Origin: CASFRF01 sp031549345
GTDB lineage: Bacteria; Verrucomicrobiota; Lentisphaeria; Victivallales; Victivallaceae
Direction: 5' to 3'
DNA length: 64,000 nucleotides
Assembly (NCBI GenBank): GCA_031549345.1
Contig: JAVBPY010000009.1
Span: forward strand, 62,001 to 126,000
Below the pieces are notes generated by a model, which saw only the letters and a program-made list of their open reading frames with translations, made no database searches and was not told where the DNA came from. Of the stretch, positions 53,302 through 61,497 are shown in pieces (positions within the stretch are counted from its first letter, which is position 1; each line of letters opens with the position of its first letter). Made by a program: the position numbers and the translations under genes.

Positions 53302-56300
53302 ATGCAATTTCAGCTCTACACAGGAAACAAACTCGAGGTGCTCGCCGGGCGCTTCGCCCTCCTCCGCAACAGCGTTCCGCGCGATCCGTTTGAAACGGAA
53401 ACCGTGGCGGTTCCCACGCGGGGAATGGCGACGTGGCTCTCGCAGAACCTCGCCCGCACGAACGGCATCGCCGCAAACATACGCTTCCCGTTCCTGGGGG
53501 CATTCGTTGCGGAAATTCTCCGGAAACAACTGCCGGAGGAACGTTTCGACGCGGAGGCTTTTTCCGTTGCCGGCATGGGCTGGAGAATCTTTCATCTTCT
53601 CGGAAGCGAACAGGAACAGTACCCGGAACTGGCAAATTATCTTCGCAATCCCGATAAACCCGAGTTGCGGCGCTACCAGCTTGCCTGCCGCATCGCGGAA
53701 GTGTTCGATCAATACCAGCTTTACCGCCCGGAACTCCTTCTTGAATGGAAAAACCGCGAACCCGCCCATCCTGTCGAGCGCTGGCAGGCGCGCTTGTGGC
53801 GCGCCTTGTGCCGCGACGGGAAAAAAAGCCGCGCCGAACTCCTTTTGCGTTTTTTGAACCGCACCGATGTGGAAGATGCTCCCCTGGGCGAGATCAATCT
53901 CTTCGGTATCGGGGCGATGCCTCCGGTGTTTCTTTCGTTCTTCGCAAAAGTGGCGCGGCGTTCGACGGTGCGCTTATTTTATTTGAATCCCTGCCGGGAA
54001 TATTGGGCGGATCAGCCCGTCGGAAAGGAACAGCCGGAATTGCCGGGGCTGTCGTTCGATGCGCCGGAAAATCCACTCCTCCGGGCATTCGCCCTCCAGG
54101 GGCGTGCGTTTTTCGACGCGGTCATGCATCTGGACGGCGAGGTTCTGGCATTGGGGGACGAATGTTTTGAGGACTACCCGGGGACATCCGCCCTCGCACG
54201 ACTTCAGCAGGATGTGCTCGACCAGGCCCAGCGCGGCACGCAGGCGTTTCCCGCGTTGCCGCTGGAGCCGGGAGACGACTCGATTACGTTCCACAATTGC
54301 CACGGCGAGTTGCGCCAGGTGGAAATCCTTCATGACCTGATTCTTGATGAAATGCAACACAAAAACACCCCTCCCCGCGAAATCATGGTAATGGCTCCGG
54401 ACATCGCCCGCTTTGCTCCGTGCATCCGCGCGGTGTTCGATGCGGGCCCTTTAGCAGGAATGTACGCCATTTGCGACCGCGCGATGGCGCAGAGCAATCT
54501 TCACGCGGAAGCATTCAACGCAATTCTGCGTTTTGTACGCGGACGCTTCGAAGCGTCGGAGTTCATCGAACTGCTCGAACACCCGGCCATACGGAAACAC
54601 TGTGCATTGGGAAACGACGCGCCCGCACGCGTGCGCGATCTATTGGAAGAAGCGCGCATCCGTTGGGGGCTCGACGGAGCAATGCGCGCCGAGTTTCTGG
54701 ATATTTCCATGGAATCGTGCACATGGCGGCGCGGGTTGGACCGGATGCTGCTCGGCCTGGCCTTGGAGGATGATTCGGAAAATCCCGGCCCACTGGCGGC
54801 GCTCCCTCCTGTCGCGCTCGCGGGGGGCGACGACGCGACAACCCTTCTGGGAACGCTCTCCGCACTGATCGGCAGGCTCGCCGCGCTCCGCGAACGCCTT
54901 GCGCGGCCGCATCCGCCGGAAGGGTGGCGGGAAATTCTCGAAAAAGTGTTGGAGGACTTTTTTGTAGCGGACAACGAAAGCGGAACTGAGCTTGCGGTGT
55001 TGCGGAAACTGTTCCGCGAATTCAGCGCCGGCGCGGAGCGCTCCGGGTGTTCGGAGCCACTCTCCTTCGATTTGATCGCATGCATTCTGGAACAATCGCT
55101 CCGGACGACCGGGCCGAACGAACCGTTCCTGCGTGGAAAAATCACCTTCTGCTCTTTGGTTCCCATGCGGAGCATTCCGGCGCAGGTAATCGCAATTCTG
55201 GGCATGGACGATGGAATGTTTCCGCGCCGCGATCCACAGACGGGTTTCAATTTGCTCGCAACGCGCGTCCGACCGGGCGACCGTTCGCGGGCCTGGGAAG
55301 ACCGGTATCTTTTCCTGGAAGCCCTTCTGGCGGCACGCCGGAAATTCATTCTTCTTTTTCAAGGGCAGAGCAACCGAGAACATGAAAACTTTCCGCCGGC
55401 AATCCCCGTTTCCGAATTAATGGAGGCGCTGAACCGAACCTTCCTGCCCACGGAAGCAGGAACCCCCTCCGAACGCCTTTCCCGGAAACACAAACTGCAG
55501 GCGTTCGCATCGGAGTATTTCTCCAACGGCTCCGGTTTATTCAGTTATTCCGCGGAAAACAGCCTTGTCGCCCGCCAATCGGAAGAAACGCGCGTTTCGA
55601 CGCTCCCACGTTTCCGCGACAACCTTGAGGTTCCGGAAGAGGCGGATTCAACTTTCTTTTCCCTGCGCGATGTGGAACGTTACTTTACCGACGCCTGTAC
55701 GGTTTTTCTGGAGGAACAACTCCTTTTCTCCAACGGATTCCGCAACATGGACACAAAGGAGATTCAAGATTGCGAAACGCTCCGGCTCGACGCGGGGGAA
55801 CGTTACCACCTCCGGCTCCGTATCGGTGAACGACAGGCGCGCGAGGAAATCGGCGAACAACTCAAAAAGCGCTTCATCGCCCGCCTGGAGGCCGAAGATC
55901 TGCTCCCGACAGGCGCGTTGGGGGAACAGTATTTTGACGCGCTCCAACGGGAATCCATCCTCTCCGACAATGCCTTCCGCGCGGCGTTCGCCGCACAGAC
56001 TCCGTGTTTGATCGAAATTCCCCTTTCCGGCGGGCGTCGCATCACAGGATCCCTTTCCGCCGCTCCGGATGGCTCCGGCCTTGTGCGCTGCCGCTTCACC
56101 GGATTGAAACCCAAGGACTTCATCCGTTTTTACCTTCAACACCTCGCATTGGCCGCGTCGGGCGGCAATACGCCCCGGAGCATCCTTCTGGGGCGAACGG
56201 ACGATCCGCCGGAAACCCTTGCCGGCATAGGGAAAACCGAAGCGTGCGCACGGTGGGAAGAACTTCTGGATATCTACCGCCTCGGCCGCCGGCGGCCGCT

Positions 56301-56538
56301 GCCGATTCTCCCGGAGGCGGCCACGGCTTATTTTTCCACCGAAGACCCGGCAAAACGCTGGAACAACGCCCGAAAGGGCTTCCACGACCAGCCCTTCGAC
56401 CGTCCCGCCACCGGGGACTACGTCCTGGACGCGGTCCGCCGCCTCTATGCACCGGAAGATTTCGACGATCCCGTCTTTCAGGAAGAGTTCGTCCGCTTTT
56501 CCGAACCTCTCTTCCGCTGGAGGCAGAAATATGAATGA
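53302..56538 (+). CDS. recC: RecBCD enzyme subunit RecC
   Basis: 1078 aa (E. coli 1122). RecC is the inactivated helicase/nuclease-like scaffold that splits the duplex and recognises Chi. The N-terminus MQFQLYTGNKLEVLA ... PTRGMATWLSQNLARTNGIAANIRFPFLGAFV closely follows RecC (compare GMAQWL, GIAANI, FPLP). GMDDGMFPRRD is another RecC-type segment. ATG 53302 is set by this alignment despite lacking a ribosome site; an upstream TTG frame would start within the promoter. The 3' end overlaps recB by 8 nt (ATGAATGA). Confidence 0.93.
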   Translation: MQFQLYTGNKLEVLAGRFALLRNSVPRDPFETETVAVPTRGMATWLSQNLARTNGIAANIRFPFLGAFVAEILRKQLPEERFDAEAFSVAGMGWRIFHLLGSEQEQYPELANYLRNPDKPELRRYQLACRIAEVFDQYQLYRPELLLEWKNREPAHPVERWQARLWRALCRDGKKSRAELLLRFLNRTDVEDAPLGEINLFGIGAMPPVFLSFFAKVARRSTVRLFYLNPCREYWADQPVGKEQPELPGLSFDAPENPLLRAFALQGRAFFDAVMHLDGEVLALGDECFEDYPGTSALARLQQDVLDQAQRGTQAFPALPLEPGDDSITFHNCHGELRQVEILHDLILDEMQHKNTPPREIMVMAPDIARFAPCIRAVFDAGPLAGMYAICDRAMAQSNLHAEAFNAILRFVRGRFEASEFIELLEHPAIRKHCALGNDAPARVRDLLEEARIRWGLDGAMRAEFLDISMESCTWRRGLDRMLLGLALEDDSENPGPLAALPPVALAGGDDATTLLGTLSALIGRLAALRERLARPHPPEGWREILEKVLEDFFVADNESGTELAVLRKLFREFSAGAERSGCSEPLSFDLIACILEQSLRTTGPNEPFLRGKITFCSLVPMRSIPAQVIAILGMDDGMFPRRDPQTGFNLLATRVRPGDRSRAWEDRYLFLEALLAARRKFILLFQGQSNREHENFPPAIPVSELMEALNRTFLPTEAGTPSERLSRKHKLQAFASEYFSNGSGLFSYSAENSLVARQSEETRVSTLPRFRDNLEVPEEADSTFFSLRDVERYFTDACTVFLEEQLLFSNGFRNMDTKEIQDCETLRLDAGERYHLRLRIGERQAREEIGEQLKKRFIARLEAEDLLPTGALGEQYFDALQRESILSDNAFRAAFAAQTPCLIEIPLSGGRRITGSLSAAPDGSGLVRCRFTGLKPKDFIRFYLQHLALAASGGNTPRSILLGRTDDPPETLAGIGKTEACARWEELLDIYRLGRRRPLPILPEAATAYFSTEDPAKRWNNARKGFHDQPFDRPATGDYVLDAVRRLYAPEDFDDPVFQEEFVRFSEPLFRWRQKYE

Positions 56539-59500
56539 ATTCGATTCCTTCCGCGCCCCCCTTGAAGGTGTTACCCTGGTCGAGGCCGGGGCGGGGACGG
56601 GAAAAACCTACAACATTCAGAATCTTTTCCTCCGTTTGCTTCTTCGCCCTTCCGCGCCGTTGCCCATCGGCAAGATCCTGGTTGTAACGTTCACCGAAGC
56701 GGCTACGGCGGAACTGCGGGAAAGGATCCGCCGGATCTTGGCCAGTGCCTTGGCGATGCTCGAAAACCACCCCCTCCCCGATCCCGCCGAGTATGAACGT
56801 CTGACGGAGCTTCTGCAAAACACCGCCCCGGAAACAGCGGCGGAGTTGCTCCGCGCCGCGTTGCGGAATTTTGACGAAGCGGCGATTTCCACCATCCACG
56901 GTTTCTGTTGGCGGATGCTTCAGGAAAACGCGTTTGAAAGCGGTGTCCGCTATGGTCTGGAATTGCAGAAAGATCCCGGAGCGATCCGCCAAACCCTCGC
57001 GCTCGACGCGTACCGGCGCGAGATGATCCCCGCCTCGCGTTTCAAAGCGGCCATCTGGCAGGTGCTCGGCTTCACCGGAGAAAGCCTGGAGAAAAAGTTG
57101 CGTCCGGCCCTGGAAAATCCGGAGCTCCTTCTTCATTACGGAGTCCCCATCAAACCCCAGGAAGAAGCCCTCCAAGCCTTGGAGGAAACCTGGGAACGTC
57201 TCCGCGGCGCCGCCATGGAAGATGTACTCCCCCTTCAAACGGCGACATTGGCGAAATTCGACTTTGAAACACGCCGGAATGCCGCCCAAAGCGCCTGCGC
57301 GGAAAATACGCCGGAACTGCTTGCAACGTTTCTTCCCCTCCTTGATTTCCCCTCTCACCTACGGGCCAAAACGCCGGCTGATTTCGCCGGACGCATCCAA
57401 GCGACCCCCTTCTTCGTTGCACTGGAAGCGTTGCGCGACGCGTTGGATGTTTACCGCGCCGCCGTGTTGAACGGTGTGCTTGTCCGCATTCGCGCTGATT
57501 TTGAAGCCCGGAAAAACCGTGATAATTTTATGACGTTCGACGACCTCCTGCGCCGCCTCGACGAACGGCTGTGCAGCGAAACAGGCGAAGTACTCGCACG
57601 GAGCATCCGCAACCAGTACGGAGCCGCGCTGGTCGATGAATTCCAGGACACGGACCCTGTGCAATTCCGCATTTTCCGCCGTATTTTCGCCGGTTCCCCC
57701 AACCACGGGTTCTTTATGATCGGCGACCCCAAGCAGGCGATTTACGCCTTTCGCGGCGGGGATATCCATGCGTATTTGCATGCAAGGACACTGGCGGAAC
57801 GAAGCGCCACCCTTACGCGCAACTTCCGCTCCTCCCCCGCGCTCGCGGCGGAATTCAATACTCTTTGGGGAACGCACCCCAGCCCCTTCGCGTTGGAAGG
57901 GATCGCATTTCCACCGGTGCGCGCAACGGAACGGCCCGGTTTGTTGCGGAATCATCAAACGGACACGCATCCGTTGCGTTTCCTCGTCCCCGCGCGCGCC
58001 AGTGCCGACGAAGCCTTGCAACTTGCCGCCCTGGAAGTCCGGCGGATTTTCAGCGGCGCGGAAGATATTCGAATTCCACAGCCTGACGGTTCGTTCCGCC
58101 CGATACGTTTCGACGATTTGGCCATTCTCGTTCGAAGCAACCGCGCGGGCCCTCCGATGTTGGAATTCCTGAATCAACTGAATATTCCGGCCGTATGGGG
58201 AAAAGACGGCAATGTCTTCGATGCGCCGGAGGCGACTGAAATAGAAACGCTCCTGCGCGCTGTTTTGGATAACTCGGATCCCGGCGCGGCCGCCATGCTG
58301 CTTGCGGGTGAATTTCACAACGTATGCGGCGCGGAAATCCTCCGCCGCCGCGAAAGCGGAGAATTTGCCGGCTTTCAGCGGCAATTGGCGCGCCTCGCCG
58401 GGTATTGGGAGAAGGAATCCTTCCTCGCCATGCTCCACGCATACATGCACACGTTCAAGATACGCGAACACCTGATCTCCCTCCCGCAGGGGGAGCGGAA
58501 GTTGACCAACCTCCTCCACCTCGGGGAAATTTTGCATGGCGCGGCCCTGGAACGCCGCCTCGCCCCGGCGGGGCTGCACCGTTTCCTCCTCCGTCAACTC
58601 AATCCGGCCACGCGCGACGAAGAGGATGCGTACGAACTCCGGTTGGCCACAGAGCGTTCGGCGGTCCGCATCCTGACCATTCACAGCAGCAAAGGCCTGG
58701 AGTTTCCCCTTGTTCTCCTGCCTGATTTGTACAAACCGCGCTGGAAAGGGGCATCCTCCGGAGCGGCGATCAGCCATGCTCCGGACGGACGGCGCGAACT
58801 GGATCTTTCAGCGCAAGCGGAGCTGCACGAACGAGGTGAATCCGAATGGCTTCAGGAATCGCTCCGCCTTGCCTACGTGGCCATTACGCGGGCGGTTTAT
58901 TCCTGTACCGTTCTCTTCCCGGCAAACACAAAAGAAGGCCCCCTCCGCCACCTCCTCCCGGAAATTCCCGCGCGCCTCCAAACACCGTTGCCGCCGGAGG
59001 ATTGGACGCCCCTCCCCGTTACGTCGCCTACACCCGGAACCGGCGCGGCGCGAGTTTTCAGCGCAGACATCGCCGCGAACTGGAGGGTATGCAGTTTTTC
59101 CACCCTGAGCGCAAACGCTCCGGCGGAGTACGCCGCCGCCGACCGCGATGCCGCCACCGACCGACCGGAACCGGTTTTGGAGGAACCATCCGGCATTTTC
59201 CTCTTCCCCGCCGGGGCCCGTTCCGGCGACTGCTGGCATAAAATATTCGAGGACATCGACTTCGACGCATCTTACGAAGCGATCCGCGCCTGTGCCGCCG
59301 AGCAGCTTCGCTTCCACTCCCTCCTGGGGCAAAGTGCGGAAACGGCGGAAACACGCATCGGTCAAACCTGCGACATGCTCCGCCATGTGCTCCAATCACC
59401 CCTCCCCGGCGTCGATTTCCGCCTCCGCGACATCGGACGGGCGGATCGCCTGAGCGAGCTGGAATTTCACTACGCCTTCCGCCGTTCATTCGACAGCGCG

Positions 59501-59923
59501 AGCCTCGCGGCGTTTCTGCGTCAAAAAGGATATCCTCTGCCGGGAAAATGGGAACATGCCATCGACGGCGGTTTTATGACCGGATTCATCGACCTTATTT
59601 TCCGTTGCAACGGCAAATATTACATCGCGGACTGGAAATCGAACTCCATCGGCCGTTCCTTCACCAACTTCCACCGCGCCGGGCTGGCGCGCGAAATGGA
59701 ACGCCACGCCTACTGCCTGCAATATTTGATCTACACCGTGGCGCTGGTCAAATTTTTACGCCAGAGGCTCGGAACGTTCGGCGCAGCGGAGTACGAACGT
59801 TCTTTCGGCGGAGTCTTCTATTTCTTTGTACGCGGCATCGACCGCACCGTGCCGGAACGTGGAATCTGGTTCGACCGCCCGGATTATGCGACAATCGCCG
59901 AACTTGAGGAGATGATCGGATGA
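56531..59923 (+). CDS. recB: RecBCD enzyme subunit RecB (3'-5' helicase/nuclease)
   Basis: 1130 aa (E. coli 1180). SF1A helicase motifs in order: Walker A VEAGAGTGKTYN near residue 21, VVTFTEAATAELRERI (Ia), ALVDEFQDTDPVQFRIF (II), DPKQAIYAFRGGD (III) and ILTIHSSKGLEFPLVLLP (V). The C-terminal RecB nuclease domain has GFIDLIF, then YYIADWKSNSIG with the catalytic Asp and Lys of the DxK triad, and a terminal coupling to RecD through an ATGA overlap. It should degrade linear DNA and load RecA after Chi. Confidence 0.96.
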   Translation: MNEFDSFRAPLEGVTLVEAGAGTGKTYNIQNLFLRLLLRPSAPLPIGKILVVTFTEAATAELRERIRRILASALAMLENHPLPDPAEYERLTELLQNTAPETAAELLRAALRNFDEAAISTIHGFCWRMLQENAFESGVRYGLELQKDPGAIRQTLALDAYRREMIPASRFKAAIWQVLGFTGESLEKKLRPALENPELLLHYGVPIKPQEEALQALEETWERLRGAAMEDVLPLQTATLAKFDFETRRNAAQSACAENTPELLATFLPLLDFPSHLRAKTPADFAGRIQATPFFVALEALRDALDVYRAAVLNGVLVRIRADFEARKNRDNFMTFDDLLRRLDERLCSETGEVLARSIRNQYGAALVDEFQDTDPVQFRIFRRIFAGSPNHGFFMIGDPKQAIYAFRGGDIHAYLHARTLAERSATLTRNFRSSPALAAEFNTLWGTHPSPFALEGIAFPPVRATERPGLLRNHQTDTHPLRFLVPARASADEALQLAALEVRRIFSGAEDIRIPQPDGSFRPIRFDDLAILVRSNRAGPPMLEFLNQLNIPAVWGKDGNVFDAPEATEIETLLRAVLDNSDPGAAAMLLAGEFHNVCGAEILRRRESGEFAGFQRQLARLAGYWEKESFLAMLHAYMHTFKIREHLISLPQGERKLTNLLHLGEILHGAALERRLAPAGLHRFLLRQLNPATRDEEDAYELRLATERSAVRILTIHSSKGLEFPLVLLPDLYKPRWKGASSGAAISHAPDGRRELDLSAQAELHERGESEWLQESLRLAYVAITRAVYSCTVLFPANTKEGPLRHLLPEIPARLQTPLPPEDWTPLPVTSPTPGTGAARVFSADIAANWRVCSFSTLSANAPAEYAAADRDAATDRPEPVLEEPSGIFLFPAGARSGDCWHKIFEDIDFDASYEAIRACAAEQLRFHSLLGQSAETAETRIGQTCDMLRHVLQSPLPGVDFRLRDIGRADRLSELEFHYAFRRSFDSASLAAFLRQKGYPLPGKWEHAIDGGFMTGFIDLIFRCNGKYYIADWKSNSIGRSFTNFHRAGLAREMERHAYCLQYLIYTVALVKFLRQRLGTFGAAEYERSFGGVFYFFVRGIDRTVPERGIWFDRPDYATIAELEEMIG

Positions 59924-61497
59924 CGGAAGATTTTTTCGACGACGCGGAACGGGAATTCGGCGACTTGCTCTTCCGTCTTTCCTCCCCGCAAGACCCGAAA
60001 ATGGGGCGCGCCGGAGCGCTGGCTCTCCGTGCCGTGCGCGAGGGGCACAGCTGCCTCACCCCGTTGGACACGGACCTTCGTGAAGCACTGCTGCGCCAAA
60101 AACACCTCGCATCCCGGAACCCTGCCGATAGAACGCCGCTGGTCCTGCGCGGGGACCGCCTTTATCTGCATAAATATCTTTGTTACGAACGGGAGATCGC
60201 CGCGGCCATCCGGGAACGCCGCGCCCTCCCCGACCTCCCCGCCGTCGCGGCCGAAAAGGCGCACCGCTATTTCGCCGCCGCGCCGGAGGGCGAACAAACG
60301 CGCGCCGCGCACCTTGCCCTGACACGCCCCTTCGCCGTAATCACCGGAGGCCCCGGAACGGGGAAAACAACGGTGATCGCCGCCATCCTCGCGCTGGAAC
60401 TCACCCGCGCGCCGGAACTTTCCATCGCGCTGGCCGCACCGACCGGGAAAGCGAAAGCACGCCTGGCGGAAGCCATTGCCGGCGAAATCCCCAACCTCCT
60501 TCTCCCTGCCCGGGAACGGTTGCACAATCTTTCCATCCAGACTCTCCATCGACTCCTCGGCTTCCGCCCCGACGCGGCGGAGCCGAAGCACAACCAAGAA
60601 AATCCCCTCGACGCGGATCTGGTGATTCTGGATGAAGCATCCATGGTGTCCTTGCCTTTGATGGCGCGCCTTGTCCGGGCGTTGAAACCGGGCGCCCGAC
60701 TCCTCCTCCTCGGCGATCCGAATCAGCTTTCGAGCGTGGAAACAGGGAGCGTCCTCGCAGATATCTGCCGGAGCTCCGTGCAACTCGACATCGCCCGCCT
60801 GACAATAAATCACCGCGCCCGGGAAAACAAAGAGCTTGTCGAATGCAGCGAAGCGTTGATCAATGCATCGCAACTCCTCGATGTGCAGACGGAAAAGTTC
60901 CGCTCCGCGCCGCTCCCTCCGCCGCAGGAACTCCGCGCCGCGCTGGCTCACCGCCTCCGGGGATGGGGGTTGTCGGACTGGAAAAACGCAGCGTCCCCCA
61001 AGGAAGCATTCGCGTACGCGCGAAAGGCGAAAATTCTCGCAGGAATGCGCGAAGGACTCTACGGCGTAGGCAATTTGAACGCTCTTTGCGCCGACATTCT
61101 CGAACTCCCGCCGGAGGCGGACGGCGCACCCGTCATGATCCTCGCCAACGATCGCCGCACAGGATTGAACAACGGCGACATCGGCGTCCGCTGGCGGGGA
61201 CGCGTATACTTTGAGGAGCCGGACCGTTCGTTCCTCCCGGAAGAACTCCCCATCCACGAACCGGTCTTCGCCATGACGGTGCACAAATCGCAGGGATCGG
61301 GATTCGACGACGTGCTTCTTCTCCTCGGCCCCGGCGACAACCCGGTGCTGACCCGGGAGCTCCTGTACACGGGCATGACGCGCACACGCCGACGTTTTGA
61401 ACTCTGGACACCCGAAGAACTCCTGCAAAAAGTCATTCAACGCCCGACGGTCCGCTACTCCGGACTCTCGGAAGAACTGGAAGGAAAGATCGTATGA
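59920..61497 (+). CDS. recD: RecBCD enzyme subunit RecD (5'-3' helicase)
   Basis: 525 aa, shorter than E. coli RecD (608) but with all SF1B motifs: Walker A ITGGPGTGKTTVIAA, VILDEASMVSLPLMARLV (II), LLLLGDPNQLSSVETGSVLAD (III), and C-terminal FAMTVHKSQGSGFDDVLLLL (V) with YTGMTRTRRRFELW (VI). It starts in an ATGA overlap with recB and overlaps the next ATG likewise. With recC and recB it completes a contiguous recC-recB-recD operon. Confidence 0.95.
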   Translation: MTEDFFDDAEREFGDLLFRLSSPQDPKMGRAGALALRAVREGHSCLTPLDTDLREALLRQKHLASRNPADRTPLVLRGDRLYLHKYLCYEREIAAAIRERRALPDLPAVAAEKAHRYFAAAPEGEQTRAAHLALTRPFAVITGGPGTGKTTVIAAILALELTRAPELSIALAAPTGKAKARLAEAIAGEIPNLLLPARERLHNLSIQTLHRLLGFRPDAAEPKHNQENPLDADLVILDEASMVSLPLMARLVRALKPGARLLLLGDPNQLSSVETGSVLADICRSSVQLDIARLTINHRARENKELVECSEALINASQLLDVQTEKFRSAPLPPPQELRAALAHRLRGWGLSDWKNAASPKEAFAYARKAKILAGMREGLYGVGNLNALCADILELPPEADGAPVMILANDRRTGLNNGDIGVRWRGRVYFEEPDRSFLPEELPIHEPVFAMTVHKSQGSGFDDVLLLLGPGDNPVLTRELLYTGMTRTRRRFELWTPEELLQKVIQRPTVRYSGLSEELEGKIV